DNA of 64,000 nt from Tenrec ecaudatus (GCF_050624435.1 NC_134530.1:143632721-143696720), one strand, 5' to 3'; positions 11,061 through 22,110 are shown, counted from the stretch's first letter. Translations and numbers: made by a program. The notes: generated by a model not told the origin, from the sequence alone.

Positions 11061-11875
11061 AAACCCCAAACACACCGCTACCCTAAGAACTGGAATCAAC
11101 AGCACCAGCAGCGTGGAGGGAGGAGCGCATGAGGACTAGGCATGGCCTTCAGACCCGTCACTGCAGTTCAGTGGAGAGGAAGGCTGTGAGCCGGTGCTGG
11201 CACATCTTCAGGGACTTAAGAAGGGTGACCAAGAGTTAGGGAGATAATTGCACTGAGGAAGTGGAAAAGATCAATGGGTAGATGACATGAACCTTAAAAA
11301 GACAGAGATTTTACAGATGGCACAGGAGCAATTAAGAGGAACAATCTGAATTTTCCTTTAACTATTCTCTGCTTCAGATGATGAAGATCTTTAAGAATGT
11401 CTTTGCACCAGGTTCATCGAAGTTCCATCTCTCCGGGTTCGATACTAATCCAGTCCCCTGGGGCTTCATCAAGGTGGGGCAGCTGGCAGAGTGAGGCCCA
11501 AGGACTGGGAACTCAGAGGCTGCCCTCGAGCCCAAGTGAGAGATAATGAGGGACTGAACTGCTAGAGAGATGGAAGGAGTTTAAAGAAATATTCTCAATC
11601 TAGAGTGGGCAGGAAAGGAACTGTGCCAAGTGTTTCCTCTTAGGTTCCAGCTACAGCATATTTGGGAGGGGTGGTGGTGGTGCTGACATTATTAAAGGAG
11701 ATGAGTTAGAAGTCATTTAACAGTGGGAACAGAAAGGTTCCGTGTGGAAATAGATAATCCACTTGTGCCTAATTAGGAATTGACTGTGTTTCCTAAGGGG
11801 AGTTCTCTTTCTTCCCCAGTTCTCTTCTTTTCTGACTGTGGCTTTGCTCTTCCTAACTGTGGTTTGACACCCTGT
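11061..11875. other. Intergenic, unassigned
   Basis: No gene or repeat recognised. Confidence 0.5.
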
Positions 11876-11879
11876 CTTT

Positions 11880-12110
11880 GCAGCTCTCCATGGGTGTACC
11901 ACTTCATTCGCTCTATTTCCTTTACCTAGAATACAGGTTCTCTTCCTGATTCCTGCTTTCCCTCATTCTTCCAAGTTCCCAGGTCCCAATCCCCCTCAAC
12001 TATCTGGCTAATTCCTTAGCATCTTTCAGGAGTCTATTGGAATTTTTCTTCCTCTGATAAAGTTTTCCTAATCCTCTGGCCTGCTATGCATGCCTCTCCC
12101 CTATAAAAAA
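11880..12110 (+). repeat. L2 LINE fragment
   Basis: Text such as 'ctctatttcctttacctaga' and 'aaagttttcctaatcctctg' matches the L2 3' region, where the consensus has 'gaagccttccctgat'. Further L2-like 3' text ('tcagtaaatgttgaatg') recurs at 12395-12430. Confidence 0.5.
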
Positions 12111-12126
12111 TCATATAGATATGCTA

Positions 12127-12197
12127 GGGGGCTTCAAAAAGTTCATAGTAAACGTAATTAAACGATAATATAATTCTTACACAAAATTTTTAAGCCG
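12127..12197. mobile_element. Small palindromic MITE (Tc1/mariner-like), copy 1
   Basis: The left arm 'gggggcttcaaaaagttcat' and the right arm ending 'aaaatttttaagcc' are imperfect inverted repeats around a short AT-rich centre. A TA dinucleotide precedes the left arm. The arm matches the MITE at 43321-43393. Confidence 0.5.
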
Positions 12198-12204
12198 AAT
12201 CTTT

Positions 12205-12240
12205 ATCTATATTTATATCTATCTATCTATCTATCTATCA
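12205..12240. repeat. (TCTA)n microsatellite
   Basis: A short run of TATC/TCTA units; simple repeat. Confidence 0.9.
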
Positions 12241-12945
12241 TTTTCTTACCAATTCTCCCACCAAACAGAACATTCCTTCAGGATAGGGGCAGTAAGTTGT
12301 TTAACTTTTTTTTTAATCATTTTTCATTGGGAGCTCTTAAAGATATAATAACAATCCATGATTCAATTAGATAAATTAACTCTCATACAACTCCTGGACT
12401 GTAGATATTCAGTAAATGTTGAATGAAAAAATAAACGTTCCCCTGACTGAATAGGGTCTTCTTTAGGACTAGGCTTCAGATGGTATTCATCTTATCCCAT
12501 AGGGGATAATACAGTGCCAGCAAGTAAGAGTTTTTATATACAAGTATCAAAGAATCCTACACAAATTGACTAATAAAATACAGGGAGCTTATAGGTTCAC
12601 TCCCCTGAAAAGTCCAAAAGTAATAGTTTCAGGTATGGCTTAATCTAGCAGATCACATGATGTGACCAGAACCTGGTTTACCTCTTTCCATTTGTTGCAG
12701 CAAAGCACCAGTCTTACACTGTGTTTGAAGTGAAAGCAAATAATTTCATTGTCGTGTAGACACAGTGGTACCAAGGCAAGGTACCACAGTGTTTCCAATT
12801 GCAGGAAGAGAGTAAGGTTTTCATCAGGTAGATTAAACAAGATTGTGTGCTCACAGGCACAAAGGGGCATATTACCAAAAGTCACAAATAGGTTTTTGAA
12901 CTACAATCCTTCTTAATATTATCATTTCTATTTACTAAACCCTAG
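12241..12945. other. Intergenic, mostly unassigned
   Basis: 12305-12395 has a T-rich start and 'cattgggagctcttaaagat', which looks like a short, decayed LINE 3' end on the minus strand, with L2-like text on both sides. From 12431 on I recognise nothing. Confidence 0.4.
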
Positions 12946-12949
12946 AAAT

Positions 12950-13172
12950 CTCTAGTGGCATAGTGGTTATATGTTGGGCTGCTAACTGCAAGGTCAGCAG
13001 TTTGAAACCTCCAACCACTCTATAGAAGAAAAATGGGATTTTTTACTTTTGTAAAGAGTTACAGTCTCAGAAAAAGCCCATAAAGACAGTTCTGCCCTGT
13101 CCTATAGGGTTTCTGTGCATCAGAATTGACTCTATGGCAGTGAGCTTGCGTTTGGTTGTTTGTTTTGTTTTT
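12950..13172 (+). repeat. AfroSINE, near full length
   Basis: The copy runs from the tRNA-like head ('ctagtggcatagtggttat', 'ttgggctgctaactgcaagg', 'tcagcagtttgaaac') through 'gagttacagtctcag' to the tail 'agaattgactctatggcagt' and a T/G-rich end. Confidence 0.9.
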
Positions 13173-13179
13173 TGCTTTA

Positions 13180-13784
13180 GAACAAGGTGGCCCAAGGTGC
13201 TCTTCTTGGATCAGACCATACAAACACTCTTGAGAAACATCTTTCTTTTAACAAATAATTCCTCACACAGCCAACATCTTGACCCTCCCTCCCTCTAGGT
13301 TACCAGTCGTTAAACTTTTACAAGAAGATGAACTGTCTCTTCAAGGCGGCGGCAGCAGCAGAGATTTCAGAGGAAGCTGCAGTTTGATTCAGAATGGAGT
13401 TTCACTTAGATCTGGGAGGTCATTTGAGTCATGCCAAGTGCCTTAGTTTTGGGTTTCAATTACACATTCTCCTCCTTTCGGTCAGACCACTGCCAGCGAG
13501 TGTCGATCACCAACAGAGTGGAAGAGTGGTTGTCCATCTAATAAAAAAAAAGTATTTTGGGATGGCTGCCCTATTTGAACTTTTAAGACTAGAGACACCA
13601 ACTGTTATTAGGATTGGCTGGACCCTCCAGTGTTACCTGGCTCATCTTCAAGTTCAGGCCTCATCTTCAGCGCTAGTTGGTTCTCACTAGGGAAGCTGTT
13701 ATGAACAGGGCCACGTTAGAACCACTAGTTGGCATTCCCGAAGATCTGATCCCAGAACTTTGTATTTCTTAGCAATTTAGTTTA
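13180..13784. other. Intergenic, unassigned segment with a CGG/CAG-rich patch
   Basis: The sequence around 13343-13372 ('caaggcggcggcagcagcag') is unlike its AT-rich surroundings and is followed by a 98-codon open frame from 13394. I do not recognise the product in any frame. A decayed retrocopy of an mRNA 5' end is possible but unsupported. Confidence 0.35.
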
Positions 13785-13792
13785 TTTTAAAT

Positions 13793-13984
13793 CAGTGGTT
13801 CTCACCTTCCTAATGCCGTGACCCTTTCATACAGTTCCTCATGTTGTGGTAACCCCTCAACCGTAAAATTATTTTCGTTGCTACTTCATAACTGTCATTT
13901 TGCTACTCTTATGAATCGGCCGACCCCTGTGAAAGGGTCATTCGACCCTCAAAGGGGTCCCTACCCACAGGTTGAGAACCGCTG
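13793..13984 (-). mobile_element. SPIN hAT transposon (non-autonomous), copy 1
   Basis: The ends are the SPIN/OposCharlie3 inverted repeats: 'cagtggttctcaccttccta' on the left and 'ggttgagaaccgctg' on the right. The inner text 'cctcatgttgtggtaacccc' and 'ttttcgttgctacttcataa' is characteristic. An 8-bp target duplication flanks it: TTTTAAAT at 13785-13792 and TTTTAAAC at 13985-13992, one mismatch. It carries no transposase and is about 190 bases, an internally deleted MITE form. Confidence 0.9.
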
Positions 13985-13999
13985 TTTTAAACATATGAT

Positions 14000-14880
14000 T
14001 CATTGTCTAGCTAGATCTCTCAAAGGTCAGCCATGGCAATGAGAAATATAATGCATAATATATGTATTAAGCCTTATAATAAAAATTACAACAATTAAAA
14101 GGAATAGATAGGCTACTGGAAAAAAGAGTGTAATCCAGATTAGATACTTGGAGGTAATCAATTAAAAATATCAGCAAAGGAAAGTACAGTCATATGAGGA
14201 ATGGTATGTAAACAGGAGGGCTTTTGATTCATTTTAGCAATATCTTGTTCTGCTTTTCCAGAGATGTTTATCCATGAACCGCAAGAGGTATTAATAATAT
14301 GACAAATTCTAGGAGGAGATCAATGGACAGTCTATTATCTTGAACAGCTTTAACAAGGGATTCTAGGGACTTCTGTTAAACTGCCAGTCCACCAACAACA
14401 TTATCAGTAATTGGGTCATGGTGGCAGAGAGATTGCAAATTCTCTACCATAATATGCCATAAATGGAAACAACGGCGCAAAGAAATGACCAGCTCGACCC
14501 AGGCTTATCACTGATGGAACTATTTGAGAGGACACATTCTCCTTTCCGTAGGGATATTAATTTCAAGTCACTGGTCTGTAGTAAGCTGTGATAGTATGAA
14601 TAGATGCTCACGAGCAGGAACTCCATGGGCACCTAAGGCGCACTGGCCCGAGATATTCCAACTATCTAGGCATGGCAAGGCCCAGGGTGGAGGTGAGTTC
14701 TCACACCTGTCTCCCGAATGAGCTGACCCTCCACACAAAAGGACGTAACAAGATGGGGCACATAACACACCTTCCTCAATGTGAGTATTAGGAAATGGAC
14801 TGGACTGATTGGATCTTCTGAGTCCCTCTGCAGTCACTGAATCATCACAAATAGATAATTTCCCAAATTCTAGGCGATTC
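14000..14880 (-). mobile_element. Endogenous retrovirus env remnant (class-I-like fossil)
   Basis: The minus-strand translation shows envelope-like traces: surface-subunit-like text near 14600-14800 and transmembrane-subunit-like text near 14270-14380, with a hydrophobic stretch beyond. It is old and broken in many places. RNase H-like pol remnants on the same strand at 17640-18000 may belong to the same former provirus, with later insertions between. No LTR pair was found. Confidence 0.5.
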
Positions 14881-14884
14881 AGGA

Positions 14885-17225
14885 ATCAAACACAAACTGG
14901 GGGGGGGGGCGGGGAGTTGATGGTTTTGATAAGGTAACTATGTATTAAGGAGGAATCATACTGAGCATCAGCACCTACTTTGTACAGGAGGAACAAAATG
15001 CCCAAAGATATGGCTTGAAGGCCACAGCTAACCTCCTCTGCCTCCAATAGGGAGAAGGAGAATTCAACTCCATGCCATTCCAAGACTGATTGCCACACAG
15101 TCAGAAATCCTTCTACACTCTATCTTTCTTTACCTTAATCTGAGCACTGACTGTCCTTCTGTGGGACTCTACTTCTCTGTTAGGTTTGATCATACAACAC
15201 TCATATACAATATGCATAATTAAAGGGTTTATTAGGGAAGCTAACAGATTACAAAACGGTAAACATACCTCTTTTTTTGGTAAACATACCTTTTTAAAAT
15301 CTTTGTATTATTGTGATACTACTATTCTTACCTTGTCTCAGCCATATTGGTAAGCATGCCTCTCTGGTCCTTGGCCTCTCAGCCATGTGACCCCTTGGCC
15401 TCTACCTCCATAGGCCAAGAAGCCTGCTCACCCCTCTGCTTCAGGTCTCAGCATAGCTCTTCTTCTCCGTCTCATAATCTCAGTGCTGCAGCCTCTGGTT
15501 CTTCCGGTGCCTCCACCACTTCAGGCATGGATGTCCCCTGTACTCCAATGAGGACTCTTCTTTCGTGATGGGATCAGAATTCCCTCTATTCTTGCTTCTG
15601 AGATGGCTCACTTATATACCCAGTGGAAAGACTAAAGTGAACAATCCCTTCTGTTAGTGTTGCACACACCCTATTTGCATGGTCCCACCTAACCATTTGA
15701 CATAGAAGAGCCACATCAAGTGATTACACTTGACCACAACATCCATCAAGACCTACACAGGCATGAGTAAGATTGAAACAAGATGAGAACCCATATGAAG
15801 ACCTACAAATCATCACTAAGATGCAGTTATAACCATATGAAGGGGAAGCTGGGTAAAATCTAATTGTCATTGAAGTACATATAGGTCAGAGAGTAAAATG
15901 TAATGCCCAAGTAGTTTTAAGCAAGAAGAGGCCACCTGCTCAGCTATCTCAGAAAATTCTCCCCACCTCTATTAAAATGCCAGTAACTTTGTCTTCCTAG
16001 ATGAAGGTAGCATTCTCAGTGTGATGTACCAGAGTTTAGTGTTTGTTCCTAACTATAGCTTAGCATTAAAGGCTTGGTTAAAGACAGATTTCTTTTCCAG
16101 GTCTCAGTTTCATCTGACTGAGCTTATTGCTGATGTCTTAAAAAATAAACAACAGCAAACACCATTTCTTCAGTTGTGCAATGTCATTAATTACTGAATA
16201 TGGCCTTTCTAGCCATAGTCCGCCATTTTGTGATACATGATTATAAATCCTAGCTATAATCACTTCTATATCTGTATCATATCTATATCACATCTGTGAT
16301 TAGAGTACCATTTTGAAGTGAGTTATCTGTTACACTAATAAGACAGGCTAAGGTGGACTACATCTTGAGTCTGCATTTTATTAGAAGGTTTGACTCAAGT
16401 CACTACCTTAGTTACCTTGGGAGTATGGTCTGGAGACTTGCCTTCATCTTGATATTGGTGTTAAACTGCTCCCTTACTAGGGAAACCATAAGCTACCTGC
16501 TTAACTGAGAAAAGCAGAAGACCTGACTGAGGCCTGGCCCTCCGGAGATGCACAGCGACGATCAGTGCTTCCTCTATCTGACTTTTTAATATTAGAGGGC
16601 AAAGCCCCAGATGTGGGCCGCAACCCCCAAAACAAACAAAAACAAGCAGAAAACAAATCAATACAAACACTGAGGACCTGCTGAAGACTCGTGCTGACGC
16701 CCTAGGTGGTGAACACCAGTCAGACTCCAGAGACCACCTGAAAAGATTTGCCCAAGACGCAAGCAGGCCATCCTCAGAGGAACCCCAGGGTGGTCGCCTT
16801 GCACGCTTTCGGACATTTGCGTCTTTGTTTCTGAGCTGCACGGACAAACTTCAGAACAGTTGCTCTCTTGCTCTGGGTCGTGGGTCAGGCTTGCCTCCAC
16901 CTGGTCTCTAGTTTTGGGGCCTTTTGAGTCGGCAGCCCAAGCCCTCCGCCATGTCAGCCTCTTCCACCACAGTCGTGAGTTCCGTAAGAATTGCTGAACC
17001 CGGGGCCTGGGGAGAATACTGAGAAAAGGAGCGATGACTGATCTCTGCGATAATAGAGTAAGATGGCAATTTGCAAAAGTCAGGCGTTTGGGATAGCTTT
17101 CCTCTTCATCTTATTGGGACCCGCTTTGTGCTAATCCTTCTAGAAGAAGGTATCTTTGCTGTGGGCTCAGAAATATTATAGTTACTTCATAGGAATGATT
17201 CTCTGTAGGTGCTTCCTTAAACTCG
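14885..17225. other. Intergenic, mostly unassigned; possible fossil provirus interior
   Basis: A G-run lies at 14899-14908. 15190-15800 has LTR-like composition (a 'gggtttattagggaagcta' stretch, a TATA-like 'cttatataccc' near 15611) but no clear ends. 16570-17050 is GC-richer and has an ATG in fair context at 16951 followed by 'gtgagt'; I cannot assign it. The rest shows nothing I recognise. Confidence 0.3.
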
Positions 17226-17233
17226 TGTGCTGT

Positions 17234-17610
17234 AGGAGCCTTGACCAGGTAGCAGTTACAGCAGTTTGAAACCAGCAGCCGCTCTGTGGGACAACGATGG
17301 GGCTTTCCATGGCCGTCAACCAGCGGTTCTCAACCTGTGGGTCTCGACCCCTTTGGGGGTCAAACAACCCTTTCAGAGGTGTCGCCCGATTCATAACAGT
17401 AGCAAAATGACAGTTATGAAGTAACAATGAAAATAATTTTATGGGGTCACCACAGCATGAGGAACTGTATTAAATAAAGGGTGGCCGCCTTAGGCAGGTT
17501 GTGAACCAGTGCAATAAACAGTTGCAGTTTGGGAAACTCACCAGGCAGTTCTACCCTGTGCTATAGGGGGACTATGAGTCAGATTTGGCTTGAGGGAAGT
17601 GATTTTGTTG
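17234..17610 (+). repeat. AfroSINE interrupted by a SPIN element
   Basis: The SINE head and body lie at 17234-17320 ('aggagccttgaccaggtag', 'gcagccgctctgtggga') and its 3' part resumes at 17512 ('cagttctaccctgtgctata', 'gactatgagtcagatttgg'). The SPIN copy sits at 17321-17511, so the SINE is the older of the two. Confidence 0.85.
17321..17511 (+). mobile_element. SPIN hAT transposon (non-autonomous), copy 2, nested
   Basis: It begins 'cagcggttctcaacctgtgg' and ends 'ggttgtgaaccagtg', with inner text 'agtagcaaaatgacagttat' and 'catgaggaactgtattaa'. Flanking 8-mers CCGTCAAC (17313-17320) and CAATAAAC (17512-17519) agree at 5 of 8 positions. It is in the opposite orientation to copy 1 and is inserted in an AfroSINE. 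Confidence 0.9.
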
Positions 17611-17639
17611 GCTTGTTGTTCTAGGAACAAAAATCATTG

Positions 17640-18000
17640 GAAAGAAACCCATGTAGCAGCTGTATTTCCTGGGTAATTTCCTCTGATCTTTCAGTGTGGG
17701 ACACACCCTTTGGATGGTTTCCCTATATTTTAATGACATAAGAGAGCAGCAAGGCATCTAAAAGACCTGCTGCTAAATTCCGCATTTTAATTGTAGGGCC
17801 AGAAGAAGTTAAAAACCCTCCCTGTTTCCACAATATGCTGTCATCGTGAATCACTCCAAATACACATTCTGAATTCACAAAATATCCACGGACTTCCTTT
17901 AGCAAGTTGCAGACTTGGATAGCAGCAGTAAGTTCAGCGTGGTGGGCTGAAGTGGTTTGGGGAAGTAGGTGACTTTAAGAGCTTTGTTTAGAGGTTGTGA
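17640..18000 (-). mobile_element. Endogenous retrovirus pol remnant (RNase H-like, class I)
   Basis: Minus-strand reading shows RNase H-domain resemblance of the gammaretroviral kind, with text such as WKQGGFLTSSG at about 17798-17830. It is a fossil with several breaks and no intact gene. It may pair with the env remnant at 14.0-14.9 kb on the same strand. Confidence 0.55.
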
Positions 18001-18154
18001 TAGTGTAGCCAGCCACCCTCATAATGACCCATCAAGGTTTGTCAAAAGAGATTCTTTTACGCCATTTCGGGGAGTCAAAAACTGCTCATAGGAAGAACAA
18101 TTGGCTTCATAAGCTATAGGGATAAAAGTTGAAAGTAGCCACTGTCTGCATTCT
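18001..18154. other. Intergenic, unassigned
   Basis: No feature recognised. Confidence 0.4.
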
Positions 18155-18350
18155 AAGGAGCCCTAGTGATGTAGTGGGTCAGTCACTGGGCTGATGACTA
18201 TAAAGTTAGCAGTTCAAACCCACCAACCACTTTGAGGGAGAAAGATGAGGCTGTGTGTTATTATAAAGATGTACGGCCCCAGAAACCAATAAGGGCAATT
18301 CTACCCTGTCCTATATGGTCACTAAGAGTTGGAATTGGTCAGTGTCCAGT
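18155..18350 (+). repeat. AfroSINE
   Basis: 'aaggagccctagtgatgtag', 'gttagcagttcaaacccacc' and 'ttctaccctgtcctatatgg' are followed by a decayed tail. Near full length. Confidence 0.9.
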
Positions 18351-18692
18351 GTCCATGTAAACATGTAGTCTAGTATTTGAAGCTGCTAGAACAAGGGTTT
18401 CCTGGGAGGTAAGCCAGACGGCCACTAATGTTGGTTAAAACAAATTAAGTAAAGCAGACAGCATAGAATACACATACTCATCTATCTTAAAAGTTCTGTA
18501 AATCCACATTTCCAAGTTTCTCCAAATTCTGTACTAGCAGCTCTGGCCCTGAGGCTGTGTCCACAGAGTGCAAGGCACAAGCTGTACTAGCAGACAGTCC
18601 TGGTTAGTCCTCTGCGTTGTTGTCTACTGCTTTACGATAAATTTCATGTACAAATAAAGAGACACCCAACAACAGTTCAGGACCACTTAAGC

Positions 18693-18931
18693 AGATGTGT
18701 TACTCAAAGTGTCTTTTGGTTATGGTCCCTTGATCTTTTGGGGATAAGATAGGCTGAATCGGGCTCAAAGATTAAAAGACATATATTTGTTTAAAGGTGA
18801 GTCATGAGAAAAAAAGTTAGCAAAATGACAGTGATGAAGTAGCAACGAAAATAATGTTATGGTTGGGGGGTCACCAGAACATGAGGAGCTGTCTGAAAGG
18901 GCGGTGGCATGAGGAAGGTTGAGAACCGCTG
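18693..18931 (+). mobile_element. SPIN hAT transposon, copy 3 (diverged)
   Basis: The right half is clear: 'agtagcaacgaaaataatgt', 'catgaggagctgt' and the end 'ggttgagaaccgctg'. The left end near 18693 is degraded ('cagatgtgttactcaaa'). It directly abuts a minus-strand AfroSINE at 18932, which suggests a second insertion into a SINE. Confidence 0.75.
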
Positions 18932-19055
18932 CCCGAGAGGGTTGCTGAGGCTGGAGTCTTTGCAGGTACAGGTAGCCTCATCTTTCTCCTGTGGTGTGGC
19001 TGGTGGATTTGAACCTCCAACCTGACAAAGCCACCAGAGCTCCGTGACAACAGAC
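18932..19055 (-). repeat. AfroSINE, partial
   Basis: Read on the minus strand: 'gtggctttgtcaggttgg', 'ttcaaatccaccagccacac' and 'ggagaaagatgaggcta'. The SINE stops where SPIN copy 3 begins. Confidence 0.8.
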
Positions 19056-19141
19056 ACAGAGCCCTTAACATCCTCTTAATTGTTCCTTTGTGTTAGGTAA
19101 AGGGAAGGCTGCTATAGCTTCCTATCTCTTGGGTTCAATAG

Positions 19142-19342
19142 TAATGCCTTGGGTGAGGGAGGGGGAGCGGGGAGGGAGGGGAGAAAAAGAGGACCTGATG
19201 CAAAGGGCTTAAGTGGAGAGCAAGTGCTTTGAAAATGATTGGGGCAGGGAATGTATGGATGTGCTTTATACAATTGATGTATGTATATGTGTGAATTGTG
19301 ATAAGAGTTGTATGAGCCCCTAATAAAATGTAAAAAAAGAAA
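19142..19342 (+). mobile_element. LINE 3' end (probably L1), 5'-truncated
   Basis: This 200-base copy ends 'gagcccctaataaaatg' plus an A-rich tail. The target looks duplicated: 'aatgccttgg' before and 'aatgcctttgg' after. Confidence 0.75.
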
Positions 19343-19955
19343 TGCCTTTGGCTTGTTCTTCAAGGCATTTGTTTTCCCAATGGCCAAGTTTTGTTATAGC
19401 AGTGGCAGAGATTGGTTTTAAGTCCATTGGAAGATTAATTGATTGGTTGATGGATTTTTCTGAGTAAGCTCTTGGAACTGCTGTAACTGAAGGGCCATTA
19501 TTATGCTAGTTTGGTTTGCAGTTTGGGCAAGCTCCCGGGTCCAGTGAGTCCGCTCGTGGTGGGAGCAGCCTTCCACACTACACGTTGTCTTTTCACCCAG
19601 GCAGACCTTTCAGACTAGATCTAAACACTGTAGTAAAGGCCGGAGTTCCTTTATCTCGAGGATGGAATCCAGAGTGAGCTGACAACATCTGGAATCATCA
19701 GGCTTGATAATAATATACACTTTTCTCCTATTTGTATGAGTGAAAAAAGATTTTGTCTAATCAAGTATTGGGGGAAAGGCATTATGTAATTTTTGGTCAG
19801 TATCTGAGAGTAGACTATCTTTTCATTGAGCATATTCTAACCACAATTTGGCTTCCCCAGGGCAAACTAACATACACATTAGGTGACCTGAACCCATAAA
19901 CTTCTATCAGGTTTTTTAATTGGTTAGATGATTTTTAAGGATACTTATATAATTT
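19343..19955. other. Intergenic, unassigned
   Basis: AT-rich sequence with no recognised feature. Confidence 0.5.
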
Positions 19956-19970
19956 GAGAAGATCTTTTAA

Positions 19971-20530
19971 TTTTTATTTATTTTTATAGTTGCATCTTTA
20001 TTACAAAGTCTCTGCTGCCAACATAGCGTTTTGCACCAACCCGGCAGTGGACACTTGCACGGGCTGCACAATCTTTTGCTTAGTGCCTTGGTGGGGGCCT
20101 TAGTAGCGGCCATTGCTGTCTTTTTAGAGGCTTGCTTTGCCTGTTTTGCTTCCTTGGCAGCCCTGATGGCCTGTGCTCGCTGGGCCTTTCTAACCTCAGG
20201 CTTCTGATTCCTCTTGGCCATGATATCAGCAAGAGATGCCCCTGTGATGGCCCTCTGGAATTTGACTGCACGGCGGGTTCTTTACTTTTGAATTTCTTCC
20301 GACTGCCCCTTCTTGCGCTTCCTCCTGTACAGGACAGTCCAGTTTCTCTGCCGAGGGTTCCTCTGGGAAAGGAATGCCGACTCGCATTTTGCATTGAAGA
20401 ACTGGAAAACCTTTCCGTCGGTCCTGGCGTAGCGCCGCCCGTGCCCGGGGTAAATCTGGTACCCACTGAGGCTGCGCAGCTCGACCTTCATGGCTGCGGC
20501 AGCGGAGGGCCGGGGAAGACGGCGAAGAGC
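19971..20530 (-). pseudogene. RPL24: Processed RPL24 pseudogene (60S ribosomal protein L24)
   Basis: An intronless copy of RPL24 mRNA on the minus strand. It starts with a short 5' UTR and ATG at 20491 and reads [20 protein letters not shown] onward, closely like RPL24. Codon 70 is a premature TAA where the parent has lysine. The frame then continues through [15 protein letters not shown] to about codon 140, where it shifts. The 3' UTR has 'taataaag' and a degraded A-rich tail. A 15-16-bp target duplication, GAGAAGATCTTTTAA, lies at 19956-19970 and (with one extra T) at 20531-20546, the signature of LINE-mediated retroposition. It is not expected to make a ribosomal protein. Confidence 0.95.
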
Positions 20531-20546
20531 GAGAAGATCTTTTTAA

Positions 20547-20984
20547 AGTGCTATATAATTCTGTCCGAGTCCAGGGAATAAAACAAACAAACAAGCACGA
20601 TTGTCTGGATTTTCTCTGGCACCCGCTCCATATTTTATGGATGTCTTCTAAAAGTGACTCCTTGTACCCTCAGGTACAGGCAAAACCACCAAAAGTTCCT
20701 CACAGAACTGGAGATAGGGACTCAAACGACTTAAAGCTATCCCTAAGGCCTTCTCCCTAATAATTGATCAGACAAAATTCATTCTTGCATATAAAGTAAG
20801 GATGAAATATATATGATTATCAAGTCTGATTGTTCCAGAAGCTTTACAGTCATTCTAGATTCGATTCTGGATTTGGACCTTTAGCAGATTCTTAAGGAAT
20901 TTATGTATATGTGTTTATATATTTAATTTTAGTGTCTTAAATAGACTTTGAGGTACCAATTTTTTAAAAAACTGTCCCATTGCT
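20547..20984. other. Intergenic, unassigned
   Basis: No feature recognised. Confidence 0.5.
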
Positions 20985-21228
20985 ATTTCTTTTTTTTTTA
21001 TTTTAATTTTGATCATTGTACTGGGGGCTTGTAAAATTCTTATCTCCGTCCATACATACATCCATTATGTCAAGCACATTTGTACATTTGTTGCCATCAT
21101 CATTCTCAAAAAATTTGCTTTCTACTTGAGCCCTTGATATCAACTCATTTTCTCTCCTCTCTCCCCCCCCATGAACCTTTGATAATTTATAAATTATTAT
21201 TATTTTGTCCCCATTATCATTTCATTTT
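20985..21228 (-). mobile_element. LINE 3' end (probably L1), 5'-truncated
   Basis: A T-rich start, 'tactgggggcttgtaaaatt', then 'gcacatttgtacatttgttg' and 'gaacctttgataatttataa'. It lies end-to-end with another copy in the same direction. Confidence 0.75.
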
Positions 21229-22110
21229 TTTAAAAAATCATTTTATTAGGGACAAATACAACTCATCACAATGCATACATATATCAATTGTGCAAAGCAC
21301 ATTTGTACATTCATTGCCCTCCTCATTCTCAGAACATCTGCTCTCTACTTAAGCCCCTGGCATCAGCTCCTCATATTTCCCCCTCCCTCCCTGCTCCCTC
21401 ATGAACCCTTGATAATTTATAAACCATTACTTTGTCATATCTTGCACTGTCCGACGTTTCCCCTCACCCACTTCTCTGCTGTCCATCCCCCAGGGAGGAG
21501 GCAATATGCATATAACCTCCTGCGATTGTTTATTGTGCCAGCCTGGCCGATAAACACAAGTAGGATTAACTGAAGGGCAGAGGGATAAATGGCTCGGTGA
21601 GCCTCACCTTGCTTGTTCTGTGCCTCAGTTTAAAGTGGTACACTACCTGTGGGATGCCTAGCCTGTGGACTGTGTCGCTGTAAGTTGAGGTCCCTTTAAG
21701 CCCACACGATTGGAATGTTCATCTCTGGAGCTGGGGACTGACAGTTGATGACAGTTGGGGACCTGCCTTGCTGTTTGCTGCCTGGGTATATATAGCCCAG
21801 CTCTCTCTACAGAAGGGGACTGGCACCTGGCAGCTCTCAAAACTTGAAGGACTGCTAGTGTCTCACTGCTTTATAATTTAACTGTTAATTTATTGTATTA
21901 TCTATCTGTATATTATTTAACGGTTTATTTCTTGAATTATATATCTATCTTTATAAATATATTTATATATAATTACTAGCAATCTGGTTTGTCTCTCTAG
22001 AGAACCCTGTCCAATACACCTCCCCATCCTCCCGGTATCGCCACTTTCACCACTGGTCCTGAAGGGATCATCCGCTGTGGACTCCCTGTGTTTGCAGTTA
22101 GGAACAGGAG
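21229..22110 (-). mobile_element. LINE 3' end (probably L1), split by a solo LTR
   Basis: The family text runs from 'atcattttattagggac' to 'ccatcccccagggaggagg' at 21500, stops at the LTR (21521-22018), and continues with 'accactggtcctgaaggga' near 22052. Confidence 0.85.
21521..22018 (-). mobile_element. Solo LTR nested in a LINE, copy 1
   Basis: The element is 498 bases, begins TG and ends CA, and is flanked by an exact 5-bp duplication CCTCC (21516-21520 and 22019-22023). It shares its sequence along most of its length with 30433-30997, for example 'ctgtggactgtgtcgctgta'. An AATAAA near the minus-strand 3' end suggests that strand is sense. Ends and duplication size fit an ERVL/MaLR-like or class I LTR. 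No internal region is present. It is younger than the LINE copy it interrupts. Confidence 0.8.

Noticed and set aside
12950-13172. tRNA-like text in AfroSINE heads
   Set aside because: These are tRNA-derived SINE promoters with decayed cloverleafs and SINE tails; not functional tRNA genes.
13394-13690. 98-codon plus-strand frame after the CGG/CAG-rich patch
   Set aside because: No homology recognised in any frame and no splice or promoter context; kept only as an unassigned segment.
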